A stretch of 26,179 nt of DNA from Brevinema_A sp051649605 (GTDB lineage: Bacteria > Spirochaetota > Brevinematia > Brevinematales > Brevinemataceae), in assembly GCA_051649605.1 (NCBI GenBank), contig JBOFHK010000004.1:1-26179 (forward strand), written 5' to 3'. Position 1 is the stretch's first letter, and each line of letters opens with the position of its first letter. Both the position numbers and the translations under genes were made by a program. The notes under the pieces were generated by a model. That model worked only from the letters and a program-made list of their open reading frames with translations. It was not told where the DNA came from and made no database searches. Below are positions 7,697 to 15,395 of this stretch, in pieces.

Positions 7697-7906
7697 ATGG
7701 CAGATAGAGATCATGTAGTATGTTCTTGTTTAGGGACTACTTTAGGAGAATTGCAGGATGTAATCGATGCAAATCCTGGAATTACTGTTGAAGAATTAAT
7801 GGACAAAACAGGTGCTGGTACCGTATGTGGTTTGTGTATTGATGGCTCTAATGGAGAAGAAATTTCTCTTAATAGTCTTATCGAAGACGCTAATAACAAA
7901 AATTAA
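7697..7906 (+). CDS. Small Bfd-like [2Fe-2S]-binding protein
   Basis: A 69-aa protein with the cysteine pattern C9-S-C11 ... C44-G-L-C47. This is the C-x-C-x(~32)-C-x-x-C pattern of the bacterioferritin-associated-ferredoxin (Fer2_BFD) fold, which also occurs as a module in NADH-dependent oxidoreductases and CopZ/NirB-type proteins. The fold is expected to hold one [2Fe-2S] cluster and shuttle electrons. GGAGG seven bases upstream supports ATG 7697. The protein is free-standing with its own promoter and terminator, so its partner is not evident. Iron release from ferritin is the textbook role of Bfd, but this protein is not close enough to assume it. Confidence 0.85.
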   Translation: MADRDHVVCSCLGTTLGELQDVIDANPGITVEELMDKTGAGTVCGLCIDGSNGEEISLNSLIEDANNKN

Positions 7907-8048
7907 AAATCAGGATCTCTAATTCTCTCTCTCAGGCTACGCGAATTTTCTTACGGGTGGTTTGGTAGAAATGGTCTATAGATCTATGATTTCTTAATAC
8001 TGTTATTTTCTCAGAATATTTCTACGAACGATATTAGTAATAAAAAAT

Positions 8049-8074
8049 CTCTATATTATATATAGAGGTTTTTT
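8049..8074. terminator. Intrinsic terminator, T-tract on both strands
   Basis: CTCTATAT (8049-8056) pairs with ATATAGAG (8060-8067), followed by GG and six T on the plus strand. AAAAAA precedes it, so it can also act on the minus strand. It probably ends the Bfd-like transcript, about 140 bases after the stop. Confidence 0.75.
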
Positions 8075-8914
8075 ATATATACGCTACTATTATTTTGCTT
8101 ACACAAAAGAATATTATTTCCGACTATCTTTCAGTAGGAAATAGCCTATTTTATTTTTCGATTCAATCTAGTTTTTTTGACCCTTAGTTTGTCAATTAAA
8201 TTAGGGAGAATGATTTTACTAACCCTTTATTCTTTGAATTTTAGCTAATTCTAAACGCTAGTGTATATGTACTTTTTAGACTCTGCTTTGACTTCTCTTA
8301 ATTTGTTTTTCTCTAGATTTTTTGTTGAGCGGTTATTTTTAATAATTTGTATAATACTCTGAATTTTGTGAAGTGATACCATAATCGATTACCTTCTATG
8401 TGATGTGCGATACGATAATTAAAAGCGTTAAAATAGAGTATGCGTTGTTTTTTTTATAAGTTATGAATCTATTAAAGTAAATAAATCAAATAAACTCTAC
8501 CTGTCCTAATCTAAGAGTACTATTACAAAATAATCCAGACGTTTTTAGTCTGGACAATATCCATTTTACCAAGCTTATTGTATCTTCATCGGAATCACTA
8601 ATTAGCTCCAATCCTTCTACTATGTTTTATTCTGCATGAGTGTAAAATTTTTGTAATGGAGGATTATAGATAAATAAAATGATATTAACTTTACGAGACT
8701 AAATATATTAGGTAGTAGTGTTTACAGCCAAGTTTCTAAAACTTTTGGAGGGATATTTTGAGAGCAAAAAAGAATATCCTCTAATCTTATGTATGAGTAT
8801 TCTTATATTATATTCGATACTATCGGGAAGCTTCTGATAAAGATTTATCTAAACTATGGCTTATAGTTTTTTTTGTTGACTTACTACCTCTGGTGAGAGT
8901 GGTATTATCTCAAT
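8075..8914. other. Gene-poor interval before the CRISPR-Cas locus
   Basis: About 840 bases with stop codons in all frames and no ORF, tRNA or recognisable repeat. Small hairpins occur: CCAGAC/GTCTGG near 8530-8550, AAGTTT/AAACTT near 8730-8746 and GGATATT/AATATCC near 8752-8780. The last two precede a terminator-like hairpin at 8851-8874. The interval may hold a small plus-strand RNA or be decayed coding DNA; nothing more definite can be said. Confidence 0.4.
8851..8874 (+). terminator. Terminator-like hairpin in the gene-poor interval
   Basis: AAACTAT (8851-8857) pairs with ATAGTTT (8863-8869) across a five-base loop, followed directly by further T residues. It is oriented for a plus-strand transcript, although no plus-strand gene lies upstream within 900 bases. 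Confidence 0.5.
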
Positions 8915-8987
8915 AAAAAGCCCCCTCGAGGGGGGCTAATTGCGAATACATAGTATTCTTACTATGGAATCGATTTATTTTAGGTAT
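8915..8987 (-). ncRNA. tracrRNA of the type II-C CRISPR system
   Basis: This is the predicted trans-activating RNA, about 73 nt, read leftward. Its 5' part is an anti-repeat (8961-8987). 15 bases at 8973-8987 are perfectly complementary to the crRNA-sense repeat, then comes a five-base partly mismatched loop, then a seven-base lower stem (8961-8967, one G-U). 23 of 27 positions match in total. Two bases later a perfect GAAUAC-UAU-GUAUUC hairpin (8944-8958) forms the nexus. The molecule ends in a GCCCCC/GGGGGC terminator hairpin (8920-8936) and five U (8915-8919). A consensus promoter lies immediately upstream. It would pair with the repeat part of crRNAs, guide RNase III cutting in the known type II manner and bind Cas9. 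The pairing fixes the crRNA strand of the array as minus. RNA ends are predicted, not measured. Confidence 0.93.
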
Positions 8988-8991
8988 AGCT

Positions 8992-9020
8992 ATTATACCA
9001 TACAAAATATTTTTTGTCAA
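8992..9020 (-). promoter_or_regulatory. Consensus promoter of the tracrRNA
   Basis: On the minus strand: TTGACA (9015-9020), exactly 17 nt, then an extended TGG-TATAAT (-10 at 8992-8997). This is a perfect sigma70-type match. Expected +1 is 8985-8987, the first bases of the anti-repeat, so only a short tracrRNA form is predicted. Confidence 0.9.
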
Positions 9021-9039
9021 TATATATGTATAATATTTT

Positions 9040-9067
9040 TTGTTAATAAGACGATTATATATAAAAT
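9040..9067 (+). promoter_or_regulatory. Probable cas9-cas1-cas2 promoter
   Basis: TTGTTA (9040-9045), 16-nt spacer, TAAAAT (9062-9067), about 35 bases before the preferred cas9 start. A second TATAAT at 9029-9034 lacks a good -35. The promoter is weaker than the back-to-back tracrRNA promoter. Confidence 0.5.
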
Positions 9068-9102
9068 AAATCTTTTTTATTAATATAAATTGGAGTATGA
9101 AA

Positions 9103-12100
9103 ATGAAAAAAGAACATAAAGAATATACTTTGGGATTAGATTTAGGGACAAATTCTGTAGGATGGGCATGTATTAATGAAGAAACACGACAGATACTCAA
9201 CGCTGGAGTACGTATTTTTGATATTGCAGAAAATCCTAAAACGGGAGAATCCTTAGCAAAGCCTCGAAGAGAAGCGCGATTAACGCGGAGACGTTTACAG
9301 AGACGAAGACATCGTTTAGATCAAATCCTTAAACTACTACTCAATCATCAATTTATTACAAATAAACAGGAAATACAGACAGCTCACCCAATAAACTTAT
9401 GGATATTACGTATTAAGGGATTAGATTATCTCCTAGATAATAATGAATTATCACGGATTATTTATCATATTGGAAAACATCGGGGTTTTAAATCGTCTAA
9501 AAAAGAACTAGATGATACACAAAATACCGAACTCACCAAAGCTAATAAAGATATGAATGAAGTTTTCCTTGCTTTTAAAAATAGTGGGTACCGAACAATT
9601 GCTGAATATATGTACTATACTTACAATATCTCACATAAAAATATCCGTAATAAGCTCGGAACATATACCAATTTAATCAAACAAGATATTAATGAACAAG
9701 AGTTACGACTGATCTTAGAAAAACAAAAAGAGTTTGGAAATTTATTGATTACTGAAGATTTTGTTACTACTCTTTTAGACATTTTTACTTATCGAAAAGG
9801 TCTTCCTAGCTTTGAGTCGAAAGTAGGGGATTGTACCCTTGAACAAGAACCCTATACTCGTCTAGATAATAAAGATATATTCTATAAAAGAGCTCCCAAA
9901 GATGCTCTTAGCTCAAGCTTATTTAGAGCTTGGAGTGATTTAAATCACATCCGATATCAAAAAAATATAGATGCCCCTAATCAAGTACTTATGCTAGAAC
10001 AACGAGAGCGACTCATTAAACTAGCTTTTGATAAAGCACAAGAGGGTAAAAAAATAACAGAAAGCCAAATTAACGAGATTATTGGTGCGGGAATTATTGA
10101 AAATGGCGATGAAAAAAATAAAAAAATAAAAAAATATCTCATAAATTTTGATATATCAAAGATTATGAAGTCCTTAAGTTTCTCTTCATATACAAAATTA
10201 AAAAAAGTATGTCAAGAGCTTGATATATGGGCTAAGATTGAGCAAAATAATGATCTTATCGATGCTGTCATTTACTGTATCGCATATCTCAAAGAATTCA
10301 AAAATCTTGCCACCTTACAAGATCCTATAATTAAAGAATTAATGATGAGCCTAGAATTTTCGGAGGGTATATGGCAAGCCTTGTTTGATTCTTTATCTTT
10401 TGACGGTACGATGAGCCTTAGTTTACCAGCAATGTGGAAATTATTACCCTATTATCAATTAGATAATGAATTTGGTATTCCTCTAACTTATGATAAGTGT
10501 GTCGAAGAAGTCTACCCAGGTCTCTTTCATGATCGATCCACACAAGATAGTCAGTACGTACCAAAATTCAATGATCATGATATTACAAGCCCTGTGGTTA
10601 AAAGAACTCTCAATCAAACGAGATTGCTCATCAATAAACTGATCTCTATCTATGGTAAACCACAGCAAATTAATATTGAATTGGCACGAGATTTAGGTAA
10701 AAGTAAATCAGATCGAAAAAAAATTGAAAATCAAAATATTGAAAATAAAAATAAAAATGAGCGTAATGTACAAGAAGCTCGAGAGCTTGGTATCCAAGAT
10801 TTTATTGCTTACCGCTTATGGAAAGAACAAAGCGGACAATGTGTTTATTCTGGGCGTAAAATTTCGCCTGATGATATGAAATATAATAGAGTCGAGGTGG
10901 ATCATATTTTGCCGATATCACGTTCTGGTGATGATAGTTTGATGAATAAAGTTGTAGTTTTTTCTGATGAAAATCAACGAAAGGGCAATAAAACAGCCTT
11001 TGAATATCTGAGCTCTAAAGGGAATGCTGCACTGGAAGATTATAAAATCCGTATGAGAGGTATCAAAACCCTTCGTTATAGAAAAAGAGATAGACTTCTC
11101 TTGGAAGATTTTGATCGAAAATCCCAAGAATATAAAACACGACACCTTAATGATGCCCGTTATATTGCAAAATTATTAACAAGTCATCTCGATAAAACGA
11201 TTCGTCCAAAAAACCAAAAATATGGTTATATCAAAACTCTACCTGGTCAAGCAACTTCCGTTCTTCGGAAATTATGGGGATTTAGAGATAAAGTAAGAGA
11301 GGAATCTCATACCCACCACGCCTTTGATGCGATTTTAATTGCTGGTGCTGGTAGTAAAATTGAACAATGGGAAAAAGATATTACTAATATCTTACAGTAT
11401 CGCTATAAAGAAGATCGTAAGATTTCGTTGGGGGAAAGAGCCCAACGTAATATCGAACGATTCGGATTTGATGTGGAATTACCTTGGGAGAATTTTGCAG
11501 AAGATGCTCGAAGATATATTGACGAAAATGTTTTCGTTTCTCGTCTTGGTAAACGTAAAGTCAACGGTGAAATGCACGCCCAAACGATTATGTCTCATCA
11601 AAAAAACGAACAAATCGGTGAACGAATCGTGAAAACTATTATTTTACAAAATATAGGAAAAGAAGAAAAAGAGGTCTTAAAAAAACTAGAAGATATGGTT
11701 GATGTGAGTATTGCTGAGGACGGGACAATAAGCGGTCGAAACGCTAATGTCTATCGCGTGATTGTAGAACATGCGAAAAAATTTAATTGGGATATGGCTC
11801 AGGCTTTTAATATTGAAAATGCGCCACCTATGCCTGTGAAAAAAGAAAATCCTAACCATGTTCCTGTAATACGTAAGATCAAAATATCGGCTTCTGCAAG
11901 TAGCAAACTCCAATTACAAAAGATGAGCTCAGAAAAACGCCAAGCTGCTGTGGACTCTGGAAATTTGATTCGTTTGGATCTCTTTAGGGATCATATGGGA
12001 AAGTTTTTTGTTGTCCCTGTTTATCCTTTTCATTATCAGTCTTTACCAGAGCCTGATGAAACTCGTCAAGCCCAGTTTATTTTTTCTATTTATAAAAATG

Positions 12101-12390
12101 ATTATTTGGTCTTTGAGTCGGATAAGAGTTTTGTGATTAATGGAGCGTCCTTAAAAACCGCCCAAGGTTATTGGAATACATACGCTAACCCTACGCGAAT
12201 AACTCTAATACCTCATAATAATAATAGTAAGTTTAAGATTACTATTACCACAATGAATAGTATTAAAAAATATTATATTGATATGTTTGGGAAACGTCAC
12301 CTTATTGCCAGCTCTAATAAACCAGAGGCAAAACGTCTCTCCCTTAAGGAAGTTGAAGCCAAAATAAAAGATGCTCGAAACAAACGATAA
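9103..12390 (+). CDS. cas9: Type II-C CRISPR endonuclease Cas9
   Basis: RNA-guided DNA nuclease, 1095 aa, in the compact II-C size class. RuvC-I is LGLDLGTNSVGWA with Asp13. An Arg-rich bridge helix follows (KPRREARLTRRRLQRRRHRLDQ, about residues 50-70). RuvC-II is INIELARDLG with Glu526. The HNH domain has QCVYSGRKI, VEVDHILP with Asp600-His601 and ENQRKGNKT. RuvC-III is THHAFDAILIAGA with His739 and Asp742. The rest is the wedge/PAM-interacting region. All catalytic residues are present. An upstream in-frame ATG at 9097 lies one base after GGAG (9092-9095), whereas ATG 9103 has seven-base spacing and is preferred. The stop overlaps the cas1 start by one base. It acts with the tracrRNA at 8915-8987 and crRNAs of the array at 13794-15207; the PAM cannot be inferred here. 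Confidence 0.97.
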   Translation: MKKEHKEYTLGLDLGTNSVGWACINEETRQILNAGVRIFDIAENPKTGESLAKPRREARLTRRRLQRRRHRLDQILKLLLNHQFITNKQEIQTAHPINLWILRIKGLDYLLDNNELSRIIYHIGKHRGFKSSKKELDDTQNTELTKANKDMNEVFLAFKNSGYRTIAEYMYYTYNISHKNIRNKLGTYTNLIKQDINEQELRLILEKQKEFGNLLITEDFVTTLLDIFTYRKGLPSFESKVGDCTLEQEPYTRLDNKDIFYKRAPKDALSSSLFRAWSDLNHIRYQKNIDAPNQVLMLEQRERLIKLAFDKAQEGKKITESQINEIIGAGIIENGDEKNKKIKKYLINFDISKIMKSLSFSSYTKLKKVCQELDIWAKIEQNNDLIDAVIYCIAYLKEFKNLATLQDPIIKELMMSLEFSEGIWQALFDSLSFDGTMSLSLPAMWKLLPYYQLDNEFGIPLTYDKCVEEVYPGLFHDRSTQDSQYVPKFNDHDITSPVVKRTLNQTRLLINKLISIYGKPQQINIELARDLGKSKSDRKKIENQNIENKNKNERNVQEARELGIQDFIAYRLWKEQSGQCVYSGRKISPDDMKYNRVEVDHILPISRSGDDSLMNKVVVFSDENQRKGNKTAFEYLSSKGNAALEDYKIRMRGIKTLRYRKRDRLLLEDFDRKSQEYKTRHLNDARYIAKLLTSHLDKTIRPKNQKYGYIKTLPGQATSVLRKLWGFRDKVREESHTHHAFDAILIAGAGSKIEQWEKDITNILQYRYKEDRKISLGERAQRNIERFGFDVELPWENFAEDARRYIDENVFVSRLGKRKVNGEMHAQTIMSHQKNEQIGERIVKTIILQNIGKEEKEVLKKLEDMVDVSIAEDGTISGRNANVYRVIVEHAKKFNWDMAQAFNIENAPPMPVKKENPNHVPVIRKIKISASASSKLQLQKMSSEKRQAAVDSGNLIRLDLFRDHMGKFFVVPVYPFHYQSLPEPDETRQAQFIFSIYKNDYLVFESDKSFVINGASLKTAQGYWNTYANPTRITLIPHNNNSKFKITITTMNSIKKYYIDMFGKRHLIASSNKPEAKRLSLKEVEAKIKDARNKR

Positions 12391-13331
12391 TGGGATGGCG
12401 TATTTTAACGGTCGACAGTGCGGGTAAATTATCCCTAAGAGATAATCAGCTAGTTTTCAAAACCAAAGACCAAGAAAAGAGTGTCGCGATCGAAGATTTA
12501 GAATGTGTTTTACTCGAAAATCAACAAATTGATATTACCCACCCTCTTTTGAGCCGTTTGGCAGAAGAGGGTGTAATACTCGTTAGTACCGATCCCAAAT
12601 ATCGGGCTAGTGGGATTACGGTGTCCTATTGGGGGCAGTATAAAAAAATAGAAGTGTTGGAATTACAGCTGAGAGCTTCCGAACCTTTGAAAAAACGGTG
12701 TTGGCAAAAAATTATTAGTCAAAAAATTGCCAATCAAGCCCTCAATCTCCAAAAATTGCACAAAAATGGGACAAAAGAGCTACTCTCCAAAAGTAAAGAA
12801 GTCCAATCAGGAGATACGACTTTTGTTGAGGGAGGAGCTGCTGCTTTTTATTTCGCTCGACTTTTCGAGTCTCGGCTTTTTGAGCAGACAGAAGAAAAAT
12901 TTATCCGACAGCAACATTACGATAAAGAAATTAATCTCCTCAATGCAGGATTGAATTATTGTTATGCCTTGATCCGATCGGTGCTGATTCGTCATATTAC
13001 GGCGAGTGGACTCTTACCTTATTTGGGGATTCATCACCGTTCCAAAGTGAATGCTTTTAATTTGGCAGATGATCTTATGGAAGTTTATCGACCTATGGCA
13101 GAATACCATGTCCACCAATATCTGGACTATCTATATTGTGGGAAGGATGAGACGATTTCCTTGGAAATCCGACGGGAACTGCAAAAAATATTTACCTATC
13201 AAGTGCAAATAGCCGATAATTGGATTAAGTTCCCTGCTTCCTGTAGGACCTTATGTCATTCTTATATTAATCTCTTAGAATGTGGAGAGATAAAAAATTT
13301 TAAAGTCCCTAGGGAGTGGCGACAAAAATAA
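12390..13331 (+). CDS. cas1: CRISPR integrase Cas1 (type II)
   Basis: A 313-aa metal-dependent integrase that, with Cas2, inserts new spacers. It has an N-terminal beta domain (about residues 1-80) and an alpha-helical catalytic domain with the conserved metal ligands Glu147 (FVEGGAAAFYFARLF), His215 (YLGIHHRSK) and Glu231 (NAFNLADDLMEVYRP), typical of type II Cas1. The start codon overlaps the cas9 stop as TAATG, so translation is probably coupled. It lies 10 bases before cas2. No csn2 or cas4 follows, which fits subtype II-C. Nothing suggests decay, so the adaptation module should be functional. Confidence 0.96.
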   Translation: MGWRILTVDSAGKLSLRDNQLVFKTKDQEKSVAIEDLECVLLENQQIDITHPLLSRLAEEGVILVSTDPKYRASGITVSYWGQYKKIEVLELQLRASEPLKKRCWQKIISQKIANQALNLQKLHKNGTKELLSKSKEVQSGDTTFVEGGAAAFYFARLFESRLFEQTEEKFIRQQHYDKEINLLNAGLNYCYALIRSVLIRHITASGLLPYLGIHHRSKVNAFNLADDLMEVYRPMAEYHVHQYLDYLYCGKDETISLEIRRELQKIFTYQVQIADNWIKFPASCRTLCHSYINLLECGEIKNFKVPREWRQK

Positions 13332-13341
13332 AGGACTCATC

Positions 13342-13680
13342 ATGAGTGTTTTAGGAAATCGTCCCATGTGGTTATTTGTATTTTTTGATTTACCTGTAAC
13401 AACAAAAATAGAAAAGAAATTTGCTAGTAATTTTCGTAAAGAATTAATTAGAGACGGCTATATTATGATCCAATTTTCGGTTTATGCCCGACCTTGTGGA
13501 GATTGGATTCGTTTGGAAAAGCATAAAAAGAGGTTAGAATTCAAAATCCCTCCTCAAGGTTCGATCTGTATTTTGCCGATTACCGATCGGCAGTTTCAAA
13601 AAATGGAAGAGATGATTAATAGCACGAAATTTGAAGAATCTAAAGAGTATCAGAATAGTGAAGAGTTATTATTATTTTAG
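13342..13680 (+). CDS. cas2: CRISPR adaptation protein Cas2
   Basis: A 112-aa small ferredoxin-fold protein, structural partner of Cas1 in spacer integration. It has the family start MWLFVFFDLPV with the conserved Asp16 after the first strand, RDGYIMIQFSVYAR in the middle, and GSICILPITDRQF before the last strand. AAAGGA six bases before ATG 13342 fixes the start. It is the last gene of the cas9-cas1-cas2 operon, followed ten bases later by a bidirectional terminator that also ends the oppositely transcribed CRISPR array. Confidence 0.95.
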   Translation: MSVLGNRPMWLFVFFDLPVTTKIEKKFASNFRKELIRDGYIMIQFSVYARPCGDWIRLEKHKKRLEFKIPPQGSICILPITDRQFQKMEEMINSTKFEESKEYQNSEELLLF

Positions 13681-13689
13681 ATTATTGAT

Positions 13690-13740
13690 AAAAAAACGAG
13701 CAGTTTTTAGGGAAAAACCCTAAGTACTGCTCGTTTTTTT
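13690..13740. terminator. Bidirectional terminator between cas2 and the CRISPR array
   Basis: AAAAAAACGAGCAGT (13690-13704) and ACTGCTCGTTTTTTT (13726-13740) are perfect 15-bp reverse complements. A nested TAGGG/CCCTA stem lies inside. There are seven T at the 3' side on each strand. It ends the cas operon on plus and the array precursor on minus, agreeing with the array direction set by the tracrRNA. Confidence 0.9.
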
Positions 13741-13793
13741 GGTGAGTGATTGGAGTCCAAATATTGTTTATACCAGAGTGTATACCGAGGTCT

Positions 13794-15207
13794 ATCACTC
13801 TATAATAAAAACATACCTAAAATAAATGGAAACCATAGCTGCGTAAAGATTTAGCACATTGGACACTATATCACTCTATAATAAAAACATACCTAAAATA
13901 AATGGAAACCATAGCTACGGATATCGCTTATATGATTTCTATAAAATCACTCTATAATAAAAACATACCTAAAATAAATGGAAACCATAGCAAACTGCAC
14001 CTCTACCTATTTGTGGGAATGATCACTCTATAATAAAAACATACCTAAAATAAATGGAAACCATAGCCCTTTTCTCACAGTAATTGTGTGATTATGTATC
14101 ACTCTATAATAAAAACATACCTAAAATAAATGGAAACCATAGCTATTTTTGGAATCCATTTGAATAATTTCCTATCACTCTATAATAAAAACATACCTAA
14201 AATAAATGGAAACCATAGCGTACGATGTGTTAAAAGGAACTCTTTGGGAATCACTCTATAATAAAAACATACCTAAAATAAATGGAAACCATAGCAAAGG
14301 TACAGCAGCAGCGATCGTTTGAGTAATCACTCTATAATAAAAACATACCTAAAATAAATGGAAACCATAGCGTACGATGTGTTAAAAGGAACTCTTTGGG
14401 AATCACTCTATAATAAAAACATACCTAAAATAAATGGAAACCATAGCCCAGCAGGCGCTACTATAGAATCTTCATCGATCACTCTATAATAAAAACATAC
14501 CTAAAATAAATGGAAACCATAGCTCAACCCTGATAGTGCCGATGCAGAGCTTTATCACTCTATAATAAAAACATACCTAAAATAAATGGAAACCATAGCA
14601 GCGTATCTGAACGCCAAATCTTTGGTTATATCACTCTATAATAAAAACATACCTAAAATAAATGGAAACCATAGCCATAATATCTAAAACACTTTCCTAA
14701 GGAGGATCACTCTATAATAAAAACATACCTAAAATAAATGGAAACCATAGCGCTTTGAGTCCCTATAGCATAAACATCACTATCACTCTATAATAAAAAC
14801 ATACCTAAAATAAATGGAAACCATAGCCGTTATCCTCAAAAAACACTAATATTTTTAATCACTCTATAATAAAAACATACCTAAAATAAATGGAAACCAT
14901 AGCGGCTTAAATAAAATATAAGGAATACCTATGATCACTCTATAATAAAAACATACCTAAAATAAATGGAAACCATAGCTAGTGGAAAACTTGCACTTAC
15001 AAAGTTAACATCACTCTATAATAAAAACATACCTAAAATAAATGGAAACCATAGCTCTGAGGAGAAGAGCCAACCATAGGAGATAATCACTCTATAATAA
15101 AAACATACCTAAAATAAATGGAAACCATAGCATTAAAATGACTTATGAATCGTACAAAAAAATCACTCTATAATAAAAACATACCTAAAATAAATGGAAA
15201 CCATAGT
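13794..15207 (-). CRISPR. Type II-C CRISPR array, 19 repeats of 46 bp, 18 spacers of 30 nt
   Basis: Nineteen 46-bp repeats start every 76 bases, from 13794 to 15162, with every spacer exactly 30 nt. On the plus strand the repeat begins ATCACTCTATAATA and ends GGAAACCATAGC. The crRNA-sense repeat is the reverse complement, beginning GCTATGGTTTCC, because that strand pairs with the tracrRNA anti-repeat. All repeats look identical except the one at 15162-15207, whose last plus-strand base is T instead of C. Spacers at 14220-14249 and 14372-14401 are identical. Repeats of 46-48 bp are known from type II-C loci of Bacteroidetes and are longer than the common 36 bp. No spacer was recognised as matching this window, and targets cannot be named without a search. 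Confidence 0.98.
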
Positions 15208-15215
15208 AATATTTT

Positions 15216-15233
15216 AGTCTTGACGTCAAGACT
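15216..15233. repeat. 18-bp perfect palindrome at the array's upstream end
   Basis: AGTCTTGACGTCAAGACT is a perfect 18-bp palindrome. It lies between the array promoter (predicted +1 near 15236) and the first transcribed repeat (beginning 15207 on the minus strand). It could be an operator, an integration-guiding leader element or a 5' RNA hairpin. Confidence 0.75.
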
Positions 15234-15234
15234 T

Positions 15235-15264
15235 ATCCCTCTATGATATAAATATATCTAAAAA
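15235..15264 (-). repeat. Decayed CRISPR repeat that doubles as array promoter
   Basis: 24 of 30 bases match the first 30 plus-strand positions of the repeat without gaps. It lies 27 bases beyond the last intact repeat, nearly one spacer length. The -10 of the array promoter falls on repeat positions 9-14. Confidence 0.75.
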
Positions 15265-15271
15265 ATGTCAA
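15243..15271 (-). promoter_or_regulatory. CRISPR array (pre-crRNA) promoter
   Basis: On the minus strand: TTGACA (15266-15271), 17-nt spacer, TATCAT (15243-15248). It points into the array, with predicted +1 near 15236. This is the direction required by the tracrRNA pairing. Confidence 0.75.
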
Positions 15272-15304
15272 GTGTTTTTTAATTTATTTTTAATGAAAAA
15301 CTGT

Positions 15305-15330
15305 AAAAACCCCCCTAATTTTAGGGGGGT
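15305..15330 (-). terminator. Terminator of the lipoprotein gene
   Basis: CCCCCCTAA (15310-15318) and TTAGGGGGG (15321-15329) form a GC-rich hairpin. On the minus strand it is followed by TTTTT (15309-15305). It isolates the lipoprotein transcript from the array promoter 34 bases further on. Confidence 0.85.
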
Positions 15331-15395
15331 AAACAAAACATAGGAGTTTATTTGAAAATAATTGAAATATATTATTTTGCTTCTGTAAGTTTTTT

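Noticed and set aside
8910..9200. Minus-strand 96-aa open frame across the tracrRNA and cas9 start
   Set aside because: Its start codon lies inside cas9, it crosses a terminator and a promoter, and its composition does not look like a protein. The tracrRNA explains the region.
13342..13793. csn2 or cas4 gene next to cas2
   Set aside because: Only a terminator and 53 bases lie between cas2 and the array. Their absence supports subtype II-C.
13794..15207. Array transcribed on the plus strand as a continuation of cas9-cas1-cas2
   Set aside because: The tracrRNA is complementary only to the minus-strand repeat, and a strong terminator separates cas2 from the array. The plus-strand TATAAT in each repeat has no fixed -35, because that would fall in the variable spacers.
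13794..15207. Spacers matching genes of this window (self-targeting)
   Set aside because: No match was recognised by eye. An exact search of all 18 spacers on both strands would be needed to be certain.
15235..15264. Repeat-like sequence beside the array as the tracrRNA anti-repeat
   Set aside because: It has the same orientation as the repeats with scattered mismatches, lacks a nexus and terminator in the right direction, and overlaps the array promoter. The 8961-8987 anti-repeat is far better.
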